Shown here piece after piece: positions 45,903 to 58,900 of a DNA stretch of 64,000 nucleotides (position 1 is its first letter; each line of letters begins with the position of its first letter). A program made the translations under genes and the position numbers. The notes under the pieces are model-generated. The model ran no database searches. It worked only from the letters and a program-made list of their open reading frames with translations, and was not told where the DNA came from. This DNA is from Megamerina dolium. Lineage: Eukaryota; Arthropoda; Insecta; Diptera; Megamerinidae. The stretch is taken from assembly GCA_963854835.1 (NCBI GenBank), contig OY978529.1, positions 48,851,821-48,915,820 of the forward strand, given 5' to 3'.

Positions 45903-47523
45903 GTCGGCTGGGGCCGACCAAATTATACCCTGCATATGTAGAGGTATATATAAAAAGTTTGCTCGTATATCCATCTTTTTCTTCCACTACTTTGTATAGG
46001 ACCTACATTAAGAAGCAGGCGTACCTCACCAATTTCTGCCTATAATACTAAACTACATAGGTTGCAATGGGTTGACCTAGGCGTATTAATTAGTAAGTTA
46101 TGGGTGTTTTAATGTTTAAGATAAATCCGAGACTTTGTACGGAAGCTATATAAAAAGTGGGCGTGACGTATCTCTTTCTTGTATATCTAATTAATTTTTC
46201 AATATCAATCCACACCTTAAATTTGGTTGTCCTACGCTAAATGGTTTGTAAGTTATGGAGCTTAAAAGTTTTAGTTTAATTCCCTCAACTTTGTATGGGA
46301 GACCTATGAAGGAGTGGGCGTGGTACACTGATTTTCTGCCAGATTATTTCCGACTATGATATTAATCTAAGTGTCAATTATGGTTATTTTAGGAAGGAGA
46401 TTGCCGAAGTTACAGCTGTTTCAATTTAAGATTTGTATGGGGACTACAATAAACAGTGGGCGTGGCGCGCCCATTTCAAGTGAGTCTAGTTGCTCGTACA
46501 ATACTATTCCATACCTAAAATCTCGTTGTCCTACGCTAAATGGTTTGTAAGTTATGGAGCTTAAAAGTTTTAGTTTAATTCCCTTGACTTTGTATGGGAG
46601 ACTCATGAAGGAGTGGGCGTAGCACACTGATTTTCTGCCAGATTTTTGCCGACTACGATATTAATTAAAGTGTCAATTATGGTTATTCTAGACAGAAGAT
46701 TGCCGAAGTTACAGCTGTTTCAATTTAAAATTTGTATGGGGGCTACGATAAACAGTGGGCGTGGTGCGCCCATTTTCTGTGAGACTAGTTGCTCGTACAA
46801 TACTAAGCCATACCTTAAATCTCGTTGTCCTACGCTAAATGGTTTGTAAGTTATGGAGCTTAAAAGTTTTAGTTTAATTCCCTTGACTTTGTATGGGAGG
46901 CTCATGAAGCAATGGGCGTGGCACACTGAATTTCTGCCAGATTTTTGCCGACTATGATATTAATTTAAGTGTCAATTATGGTTATTCTAGACAGAAGATT
47001 GTAGAAGTTACAGCAGTTTCAATTTAAAAGAAGTGCAGACACTTTGTATGGGAGCTACGCTAGAAAGTAGGCGTGGCTCACCCACTTTTGGCGAGGTTAT
47101 ATAGTAGTATAATATAACTCTATGTGCAAAATATTGTTGTCCCAAGTAGTATATTATGTGAGTTATAGCAAGTTAAAGATTTTGAAAATTTCGAGGTTAG
47201 TCGCTTTGAATGCTTGGTGTGGGCGTGGTTATTGACCGATCATGCCCAATATCAATCCCCTCCGTACCCTTGGATCATAGATTACTTATGCCAAATTTCA
47301 TCGAAATAGCTCAATATTTACTCAAGTTATCGTGCGAACCAGCCAGGTGACAGACAGACGGACGGACGGACGGACGGACGGACGGACATCGTTAAATCGA
47401 AAATTTAATCGACGCTGATCACGAATATATATCCATGTCTATATCTCCGGAGATTCCTTCAAGTGGACACAAACATCTGACCGAAATGAATATACCATGC
47501 ATATTGCATTATGCAGGGTATAA
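45903..47523. mobile_element. 1.6-kb repeat-built element with 13-bp inverted ends
   Basis: TTATACCCTGCAT (45923) and ATGCAGGGTATAA (47511-47523) form a perfect terminal inverted repeat. Just outside the left end lies the hairpin GTCGGC-TGGG-GCCGAC. Inside, a unit of about 299 bp recurs: GTTGTCCTACGCTAAATGG at 46225, 46525 and 46824. Each unit itself contains two related halves, each with a TTTGTATGGG...GTGGGCGTGG phrase. A (GGAC)n tract at 47357-47387 precedes the right end. No transposase is encoded. The class is not recognised. Confidence 0.8.
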
Positions 47524-47529
47524 CAAGAT

Positions 47530-49140
47530 ACTGGCAAAATTAAATTTTACTCGCAAACAAACAAAGAAAAAAAATACAATTAATATTTGATAACAAAACA
47601 AAAGATAAATTTCCAACTTTATAAATCATAATAAGTACATACTTTTAGCTATAATACATATAAAGAAAATTTTCTATATAAATAAATATACAATGAAATA
47701 ATATTATGTAATTTGTTCATGGCTGACAAGTAGCTGAACATATTTAATACTACTACTGGTAGAATTTTCATAAATAAATTAAACAATTTTCAAACTTTTC
47801 GCTTCTTATCTTTTATGTTGTTTATGTCCGAACAGCATCCGTCTAATGTGTGATGGAATTGTTGGATTTATTATGAATATAAAATAGTTTTTTGTTATAA
47901 TTTTTTTTTTTTTTGCAAGGACTCACTCATCAATTGAAATATTTTTGGACATGCATTTGAATTCTTTAACGAAACATAAGTTCAGCCAAAGTCTTTTCAG
48001 TCTGAAATGATAAGTAAATAAAACAAAAATATCTATTTTTTTTGTTGGGTCAATCAAATAAACATGATTAACAAAAACGACAAAGAAAGACACACAGGAG
48101 AAAATAATATTGTAATAAAAAAAAAAAAAAAATTAAAAGGGCCGATTTTAATAAACAGAAATTCGACTTAATCGGTTTTACATTTTATAAACGTAATTTT
48201 TAGTGGAATTCTACACGGAAAGGTTTAACTATAGCATATTTTGCTCCGAAACGCAAATTTGGCAAAGAGAATTTATTTAAAAAACAAAAAAACAAAAAAC
48301 GGAATGTATGACGAGGCTGGATGCTACATTAGGTAGGGTTGCCAAGTCACCATACTTATCGACTATGCTCAATACATAACTCAGAGCAGATTTAATTTGT
48401 TTATACGTATAGATTAAAACATTTACACTTCTACTAGGCGATTTAAGCGCCACTCGACCGAACCAAAACTTTGTCACACTGATTGAAACAGATTTAGCAC
48501 ATTTTTCAGAAATCGATTGATCAACTTATGGCACAAATTGAACAATTAATCTGTTGCAAAATGTATTGAGCCTATTTAAATTGAAGATATTCGTTTCTAA
48601 ATCGACAAATAACATATGTAGGTAACAAAGTTGATAATATGCTTTCAGAGGAGCGTAAAATAAAAATTAATACAAAGTTGATTATCCATAAGTGATAATA
48701 TTAATCAGCCTTAATACGTAATGGTATAAATATTATTTTGTATAGCAAATATACCCAGCGACTGGAGACATAGTTTAGTTTAAAAAGTGTTGAAAAATTG
48801 AAATAAATGACAAATTACAATTATCACAAAAAAAAAAAAAAATTAAGAAGAAGAGTTAACATTCTCTGTGATCATGGGTATACTGTTTTCTTTGTGTCGC
48901 TGAATATACATTTTTTTTTTTTTACATTTAAATACCTACAACAATAAAAAATATACTCGATACCAAAGTAGAAATGTAATTTGAACAATAATTTTAAAAC
49001 TATACTGACTAAGTCTGACCGACTGATCTCAAGTATGTAATTTTTTCCTACATAAATATATGTATTGTATGTCTGTCACTTGTGCTGTTTCGATGTGAAA
49101 CAAAACAAAACAAAAACACACATACTAAACGACTCAACGA
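47530..49140. other. Spacer downstream of the GRAMD1-like gene, no gene seen
   Basis: AT-rich; includes the presumed 3' UTR of the minus-strand gene. A 66-codon frame at 48277-48477 (-) has no recognised domain. Confidence 0.5.
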
Positions 49141-49339
49141 CTACAGCTCATCGTGTATTTCTTCAATTTGTTGTATTAGTTTGTCATTTTTGGAAATTGC
49201 TTGACAAACAATGCTCACCTTTTTCAACAATTCAATGGCAGTTTGTAGCACTTTATGCCATTTACGAAGTTCCGTTTCGTGTAACATTTCCTGTTGGTGC
49301 ATCAATTCGATCCAATCCTTCTCAGTGCTTGGCAATTGT
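49141..49339 (-). CDS. GRAMD1-like last exon, luminal coiled coil
   Basis: Encodes QLPSTEKDWIELMHQQEMLH, ETELRKWHKVLQTAIELLKK, VSIVCQAISKNDKLIQQIEE and IHDEL-stop. The heptad-like pattern suggests a helix/coiled coil after the membrane anchor. The acceptor is CCAATTAG. The final residues IHDEL resemble, but do not equal by evidence, an ER-retention HDEL signal; see findings. Confidence 0.92.
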
Positions 49340-52300
49340 CTAATTGGATGATTGGGTGCAAAAAATTTCATTACAAATATAATTACATATATACTATTAC
49401 TTACTTTAATTGCGCTAAATTTGTCATACGTGTACGTATAGTTAAATCCTCCTCAATGCGACCTTCTAGCTTCCACAGCTTAAGTAATAGTATCACGTTC
49501 AATGCAATTAAGAAGCACAATAGCATAATGACAAACATGGATAACCATTTTGTGTATTTATTTTGTGGCTCTTTGGCAACTGTTTGTATATTGATGGGCA
49601 AGTGCGGTGTTAGCGTATGCGTGATAAGCACATTCTCAGCGGGTTCACATGGTTTGGCTTGAGCGGTTGGTGCTTCTTCAATAGGACGTATTTGTGTAGT
49701 AGTACCTATTCGAAAATAAAATGAAAATGAATTTCAAATAAAATAATAAAAACTTTCAAATATTTCAAATTAATCAACACAATTATTGGCTTTTTGAATA
49801 ACGCTACTTTATGGCCAAAAAAATACCAAAAAATTTAGATATAGATTTGAGTTAGTTAGTATGAACCTTCTGACCTCAAAAAATATATGTATAATTTTTT
49901 TGTATGTGCAAATTTTTGAGATAACGGTAATTTTCTATTTAATGGGATATCACCTTATTCAAAAAATATTTTTTTGTTAAATTGGGCGAGTGCGCTTTTA
50001 AAGACATACAAGTGAAGTAGTGATTGGGTTAAAACTTGTAGAGTCAAAATCAAAATTTTGGAGAAATTTTGCAATTAAAAAAAAAAAATGTTTCGATTTT
50101 TAAAGTTATTTTTTAATAAGAAGCTATAAAAACCAGGAATGTTATATTTTTTTTTAAACACCAGCTTATTTAATTTCCAACATTTTAAGCCTAATATTAA
50201 TTTTTGACGATTTTTTTTCTGTAACATTCAACATTTTAAATATTCATTATACGCTCTACTTCCATATTTAAATTTTAAATTTCGGACAATGTCCGTAGCA
50301 TTGTCGACTTGCTTTAAAATGAGCTCTTGCTTTTATTTTAACGTTTTCTTTTTTTTTTCGATAAAATCTTCTCTTGCAAGAAATCATCAATAATCATCTA
50401 ATATCTTTTGATCTCAAAAACCCTGGTTCCGTCTTTCTATTTTTTGGAACTTTTCTTCCTATTCGTCACTTGGCGAACGAAGGCATTTGGGAAAAAATCC
50501 AAATGACTAAACAGGGAAATGCAACTTCATAGTCATAGTGTGCAACCTGAAATGAAATCATTTGTAATGAAAATCAGTTTAATTTAATATTTGATTTAAT
50601 TCTTACAAATTTAGTTATATTTCTCCAGAAAATCGCTGATCTTTCTCGCATAATCTTTCTTTTGAGTGTTACGGGGAAAAAAATGTAAAATCGTCAAAAA
50701 TTAAATTTTCATCCGATTTTGGTAATATTAGGCTTGAAGCGTTTGCAATTAGACAGGCTAGTTTTCGCAAAAAAGCAACATTCCTGATATTTTACAATTT
50801 TTATAAAAAAAAACACTTTTAAAATCAAAAAAATTTTTTTTAATCGCAAACATTTTACAAAATTTTCAATTTGACCAGCTATAATTCTACAAGTCTTAGT
50901 CCAACCACAACAAGTTGCATGTCTTTGAAAGCGTATTTTAATTATCTTTCGAACTGAGGTACTGCTTTATCACAATGGGCCTTTCTGGTCTGAGTGTGTC
51001 CTCTCAGAAAGAAAGAGAGAGAGAGAGAGAGCGGCAACATAACTTAACCTAGGTACTCGATACGTGGTACTAGGTACTAGCACTCGCACTCAACAGTTCA
51101 GCAATAAAATTTTTTGATTTTTTGAAGTGATACCCCAAAAAACACAAAATTACCGTTATCTCAAAAATCTGCCCCCATACAAAAAATTGTAAAAATATGT
51201 TTTGCAGCTCAGGAGGTCCATACTAACTCTCCCCTCTATATCTGAATTTCTTGGTATTATTTCAAAATAATTAAATTGTAGTGTAATTTAAAAATATATT
51301 TATGGCAATTATGAAATTTGCGTGTGGTATTTATGGTATTTATGGTATTATATTATAGCAATTATGAAAAAAAAATAAATAAGTTTTACATATAATGCCA
51401 AAATTCTGGATAAAAGCAAAAAAGATATTGCATGCAATCGTAACGTCATGAATAAAAGTCTACAGGTACATGAAGTAAATGAATAACATTTTTATAATAG
51501 AAAATCTTTGTATAATACAATATTTCGCAACACTCCGTCATATGTATACATACTCATATCATCATCAACATCATCATCAACATTGTTGCCAACATTGTTG
51601 AGGAAAGCAAATGTATAGCTTCATGTGTATACAGTTCAAATATTTACTACATGGGGTGGTGAGTCTTCGATCCATCATAGATATGGCAAAATAGTGAAAT
51701 GAAAAGCGTAATATAAATGTCCACCTTTCATACTAAGAAAAGTGTACCGAGCAAGAGTGAAAATATATTGAAATATACAAATAAAATTTGTTTGCAAGAA
51801 AATTGCATTTTCTTGGTTAAAACTACAGCATATCACCCCATATAGTATATTTAAAATTATTTTGAAATTTTTTACAACTTTTTATTGAAGCTAATTAAAC
51901 GAATTAAGTTAATTCCCTGCGTGTTTTGATTTTCAAAAGACACAGAGTTCAAAAAACTATTGAGATTTTCGAACGAATTGAGTGAAATTAGAAATTGATT
52001 CACTTTTTTTACTCACAATAGATCTACAACTACAAAATATTCGAACGCGATGATTAAAATAAAAAATTTTAGTCTGCAAGCAATTCACAATTTGTACTAG
52101 AAAATACCTAAATTTTACTAAATGTTTACTTTCACTTTTTGCATATAATTTGCTTTCCCAATCATGATCATTCTCATCATCATCATCATCTCCATTATTA
52201 TAGTCATCAATACCATCACTATTGTATTCAAGAACGATACAAAGATTTTCCTATTAAAAAAATTCAAGCAAACCAAAACCAAAAAGTACAACATATTCAC

Positions 52301-52562
52301 AAACTGCAACACAAATTGTTGTTGTTGTTTGTACCTTTGGCAGTATTGAAGAATTGCTTCGAACAAATCTTCTTTACTGTTTGTTTGCACATGTGATGAT
52401 AGCAATTTTTGCAGTGGTGGCGATGGTGATGGTGATGGTGATGGTGGTGTTGGTGTTGGTGCTTGTAATGGTTTTGATGCAATTGCTGTTGCTGTGGTCT
52501 AACATGCTGATGACAATGATAATTTTGATGATGACGATGATGATGATGATGATGAGAATGTT

Positions 52563-52593
<31 letters not shown>

Positions 52594-52883
52594 ATGCTGT
52601 TGATAGTACAAATTAATGTCACATTTTAGACCATGTACAGCACCTCCTTTAGCACCAGCAACACCACCACCACCACCACCAACAATATCATAACAATTGT
52701 AGACATTTTGATGCTCGTGCCGAATCAGATTATTCAAGTCGCTACATGTGCATGGAGTAGAAGAACAAGAAGTAGCAAAAGTTGTTGTGCATATGCCAGT
52801 TGCAGCAGCAATAGAAGTAGCAATATTTGTGATAATGTTAGCATTGGCAGTCATATTAGTAGTATTATTATTAGTAGTAGTAA

Positions 52884-52922
<39 letters not shown>

Positions 52923-55900
52923 CAATTGTAGTAGAAGCATTCATGGACGAAGTAGCAACATTTAATTTGTGCTTACCCCTGCGTGGACGACGTCCTTTTC
53001 CTTTCGCTGGTGGTATGCATGTTTCACTTTGAAGTGTACGCAATTGGGATGTGAAAAAATCCTCCAGACCAGCCCAGGTATTCTTTTCGATAAAACCTTT
53101 AACAACGCCCCATACAGATTTTTTATATTTGATTTGTGCATGCACCGATAACATTGTATGATCATCAACAGTCCTATAAATTGCATTCCAAATGGAATAA
53201 TTAATAATGTCCAAAAAAAAAAAATGGTAAACGTTAACTTTGAAACATACCGAACCAAACAATAATGTAGTAGGACACTAAAACTATCCGCATATGGAAT
53301 GCCAGCATTTACACTATTTATATCGATTGAATACAGCTCATTCGGTTTGCTGCAATCACGCATCACTTGATACTCGGTAACCTATTGGACGGGTGGACAA
53401 AAAAAAAATCGGTTTTCAAATATAATCAACATATGAAATCCATTACTGGCACTCACCTTTGACGTTTTCGGGCCCACTGATGCTGATAATTGTACTGTCA
53501 CATTAACGGTGCGCACCCTTTGACCCTCCTCATTGGTGGTCCATTCACCAAAATGCAAATCGGTCGATTTGCGCATCGCATGGAAGTCAATGAGAAATTT
53601 CGATTTCGAAAACAACATATTGAACAGTGTGTCAATATTGATTGGAAGTATTGTGTGCAAGAATTGACGTCCCTCATGTGTTGATGTACATTCGGCGGTT
53701 GCCACAAATGGTATTTTATTCTCATCCGAGTCACTCGAATCGGAGACATCAGTCGGAAGTGTTTCAGAATTTTTACTCAAGCTCTCATCACGTTGGCGAC
53801 TATTTTTTGTCACCTTACGTTTGCCATCCGTTGTCGATTTACTGCCAGAGGCAGCAGCAACAGCAGTAGCAGCAGTCAATTTATTGTCTTTATTTGAATT
53901 AACACCACTGCCGCTGCTACCATTTAAATTCATTGTTGCACTGGTTGTTGCAGCAGTGGCTGTATCTTCGGCCTTTGCCGATGTTAAGATAAGCTCTTTA
54001 GCATTGGATTTCATATTTGAACTTATTTTAGATGATGTCGCCATTGGCATCACAAAATCAATACCACTATTACTATTATTATCGCTGGCTTTATGATCGG
54101 AACTGCTATTTGATGTTGTTGTTGTTGTTGTTGTTGTTGTGTTGTTAATCGCCGCTGTGCTTGTGGTATTCAGATTGGATTTGTTCGAATTGAAAAATGA
54201 TGATTTTGATTTGGATTTTCTTGTACTATCACCAGCAGCACTACTGGCGCTACTGGTATGTCTGCTATTGCCTCCAACACCACCACCACTACTACTATTA
54301 TTATTGCTATTAAATGCAGTAGTGTAATCAGTCGTTGTTCCGGTTACACTCGATGCACCAGAATCATCTATGCACGAAATAATATCGAAATCGGCTTCAC
54401 TTTCAAGTTGTTGCACACTTGTTGTCGGATCAATGTAATCTTCATCGTCTGTGGTCAGGCCCAGTTCATCACCATAACAATTATGCACCCATTGCCATAT
54501 TTCCTGTGGCAATATCGGTTTATTCATCAACGTATTCTGCCATATTCGAAAGAGCATCAAAAACGACTTGTCACGTGACGTGAATGTTGCAAAGAAGTAT
54601 CTCTCTTGTGCAGTGCTTATCGAAATGGCATTCGGTATTACTAATGCGGTCTTCTCCTTACTTATAGCGGTGACATCTTTCCACTTCAGACACACATACG
54701 TGCCCCAACCAAGAATGTTGGCATGAAAGCAAACATAATTCTGCGACACATACAAGCGTCCTTGTAGTAGAATGTCGCGTTGTAAAGCGCATGAGTAATC
54801 TGCAAAGAAAAATCGAACGATCACATTGGTGGTGGTATAACATTAGAGATAGGTCACACCTACAAACAGTTACTTACCTACAATTAAACGTTCATCAGTT
54901 GGCACCTCTTTGAAGAGTTTCTTAAAATCTTCGGCACGCGATTTATAATTGGGATAGATAACGTTGTACCAGGATTTCTTTTTGGCACGTTCCGATAATC
55001 TTGATGTGCTTCTCGATTTTTCACATGTGCCACTAATTGCATTGACGGTGTTGTCCTGTTGTTGTACGCTTGTTTGACGTATTAATTGTTCCCCAGAAGT
55101 ATCACTCGATTTGCTAATAGTATCCTATAATGAGGCATAGAATTAAATGAAATTAGAACTGGACGGATGTGTGATTCATAATAAAACATTACTGAATTTT
55201 AATTAAACCTCTTCGAATGTTACGATTTATCACTATTCAATTTTGATATATACATATTTATTCGAACCCACAACATTGACATTTCAACAATTCACGCAGA
55301 TGTTCTATATTAATTTGTTCAACACTCATACAAATGCGATTACCCTAAAATCAAATTGTATTTTATGTGTAGTTGTATACAACAACAAAAAATCCATTTG
55401 TTATTTTATCAATTGCTGCAACAACAACAAGTACAACTAATACTATGAGCCATAAAAAAAGACCATTACCCAGCAAACGCAAAGGCAAGAGTTTAATGTA
55501 AAACGAGAGCATGAGATCTGTAGTGGAAGCATTAACCGCAACTTCATATTCATTAAAGAATATGTAATTCCATAGCTTGCAGCCATGCGATAACCTTTAA
55601 GTATTCTGTTGGAGTCCTCACTCCCAATCATCTATTGTATTGTTTTAACGATTCAGATTCAATAATCATTGATAGATGCCAATGAAGAGCTTCCGAGATA
55701 TCAAAATGCCCTGCACATGACCATAAAATAATCACCAAATGCTTCCTTATCCTACAAAAACTCTCCATGCGGAACAAGGTCACATTATGTTGGGTGCCGG
55801 GTCACAAAGGAATTGAGGGCAATGAAGTGGCGGACGAACTAGCGAGAGCTGGCTCGTCTTCTCCACTGACGGGCCTGGAACCTTTCTGTGGTATAAGCTG

Positions 55901-58900
55901 GGTATCGGCCAAAGCTATGATAGAAAAATATTACCAATGGACAAATTCGACAGATCTTCGCCAAGCGAGCACTCTAATTAGCTTCAATGCAGCTTTTGAC
56001 AGAATTAGTCTTAGCAGAAGTCAAACCTACGCCTAATAATCGGCTATCTCTCAGGACATAACTGGTTAAAATACCACCTCCACAAAATGGGACTATCCTC
56101 TGACACGGAGTGTAGACTCTGTCTGGAGGAGGATGAAACATCAATGCACATACTTTGCGAATGTCCGGTTTTGGCCAGACTACGCCTCAAACACTTTCAG
56201 CTGAGTTTCCCAACACCAGCTTCAATCATCAAAAGTTCGACAAGATCAATTCTATCCTTCATTAAAAAGGTAGAGGCGATTTCTAGTGTCGTCGACGGGC
56301 TTGGGTACAAAAAATTTCATTTGGTGCCCGTAACACTTGTGATTGGCCTTGATGAACAATGATTATGTCCTTGTTCCAACGTCACGCTCTCTTTTGATTG
56401 ATTGCTTGACCACAAATCGTTTGTCGATTGCAAATATTGAGGTTATAATTGGCTTTAAAAAAAATTCAATTATGGGGGGAATAGGATTTTTAAATTTTTT
56501 TGACGAAGTTATGACTATATTTATACCTGTTGTTTATACCGTTTCATCCCAAAATTTTTTAATGTTCTAAACTTTAAAGCGTTTTTCCCACAACTCACGT
56601 TTTCGAAGTCGGTGTCTCTCATAACTTCAAAACTACTGCATCGATCGTGTTGAAATTTTGAACACTATTTCTGTACATAATTTGTGAATATTTTTCATTT
56701 TACAATAGCAAATTATTCGATTTTTTTGGTTTTCTCCTTCAAACTGTTCTCAGAAAGTGAAAAATTGACATTTCGAAAACCCCAGCCCCAGCGTCACCTG
56801 GGCAAAGCGATGATTATCTAACGATATAATTTTGATTTTTTGATTTCAGATGATCCAGCACCGATTTATGACGGACACCGCAACTCAACTCAACTTCCGA
56901 GACGCTCCAGAATAATTGCTGCCATTGCCGTATTTTGTAATATTTCTCCATGAAAATTTTACACAATATTCTTCAAATGTCATACTATAATATACCATTG
57001 GCTTTAATAAATAGATTTTAACTGTTTCATGAAAAAAAAAAAATCAGAAAAATGTGCCTTTTTTTACACGAATTAGCCCTATTCCTCTCCTAAGAGAATT
57101 GATTTTATTGGAATATGATTTAGAAAATCGTTCATTCATGCCATTATTATGATAAATTCATATTGTTAACTGGGCAGTACAATAAGAAATTTTTATCAAT
57201 TGACAATATATTCGTTTGTATGAGCGTAAAGCTTTTTATGGCTTCACTTCATTTTAGGTTCTAATCAGCTGAATGTTTAAAAAAATGGCAACAAAATTAG
57301 TACACAGCACACACACACAAACACACATAATAAACATTATTTTTCCATATACATATACATATATACTTATTTGGTACCATATGTTGCGTAAAAACAGAAT
57401 GAAATGCTGATAAAAAAAAAATTGTTCAATAAAACCAACAAAAACACATGCAAATAGATAATGGGTGTTTTTCAAGAATTTCTTTCGCTCTAAATTTACG
57501 TTTGTTTTCATTCAGTCGATCATCGATTGGAGTTAGAAGAGCGAAAGACATTAAATAACTTTTTGTTGAATTTGCTAATTTTTTGATAAGGCGGTTTAAT
57601 GTGCTTGAGCAAAAAGTAATCCATTATTTTGACGTTTATTTCTTCTCGACTTCATTTAACACAGAATTTATCATTAAGAACATTTTGCAATAAGAAAAAA
57701 ACAATGATAATCTCATGGTGTCAGCTTTTGACTACAGCGTGGATGCAGTAAAAGTGTCCAAAATCAAGACTCCGGAGCTTCTGGCAAGTTCCCTATAGAT
57801 GTGTGTCCTGGTAGAACCGAAGACCTCTTCGGTTAGTCAATTTTGATTGCTTCAAACGGTCCACTAATCGTTGACAGTCGAGGTACAAATTGAGTGTTGG
57901 GCCTTGTGGCGTTCAGCTCTCATGGCAAATCATTTTCTTTGCAGTTCACCAAATCCACAACAAAACCTTCTTGGTCTTCTTGGGTCCACGCGTTTTGATC
58001 ATAATTATTTTCGCACAATTTGATTGTATTCGACTCATTTCTCATTCACAGTCATCATTCGTTTAATCGTAATGGTAATGGTTGTACGGGTTATGCTAAG
58101 GCCTTTATGCACTGCGACCAACTTGATCTATTGTGCACCCTTTCGTGCTTAGATATTTAGTATATTTAATATATCGAGGAATCGAACCAGCTCCTTTGGA
58201 GGGTAGCATTTGAAGGTTTTCATCTTCTAGTAAGTATGAACATAGGATTTTACACCGCCTGTGGCCCAGGGCATCACAGGTTGGGATTAAGTGTTCCATG
58301 GACTCTTCCTCATCACAGTAGAATCTGTAAGGACTTGTGTGTTAGATATTCCTATTATGGTGTAAGTGTTTATTGCAAGCGGAGTGGCCTGTTAATGCTC
58401 CGGAGAGTAATCTAAGACTCTTTTTGTTTCAGTTTAGAACTGGTGGTTGAGACCGCCAATGTCATCCCAATATTCTCTGATTTTGTGTTGGATCCATTTC
58501 ATGTTGGTATCCTGTTTTATGTTGTTTTTATTGGAACCAAAGAAGGCGGTTGGACCGATAAATGGCCCTTTAGCCCCTTTTTTTTGGCATAAAGGTCCGT
58601 CTTTTCATTACCTTCGTATCCTTTATGTCTTGGCACCCAGATCAGAGAGACCTGATTGTGAGTGGCCAGTTTGTAGAGTGCATTATTGGACTGGACTGAT
58701 TGGCTGTCTCAGAATATTTTAATTTTTGTTCTTTGGAATTCTTTTTTGGATCAGATTTCCACTGTTTCCATTATAGCATAAAGCTCCGCGTGGAAAATTG
58801 TGGTATCCGAACTTAGTGTTATTGATTTGTGTGTTCTTGGTCCCATTATTCCTGCTCCTACACCTTGATGCGTTTTAGTTCCATCTGAATAACTCTGTTG

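Noticed and set aside
48277..48477. 66-codon minus-strand frame beginning MTKFWFGRVALKSPSRS
   Set aside because: Composition looks protein-like, but there is no domain, no splice context and a hydrophobic random-looking end.
52354..52629. Plus-strand open frames opposite the His-rich stretch, rich in Met/Val/Leu
   Set aside because: They are mirror frames of CAT/CAC repeats and carry no independent signal.
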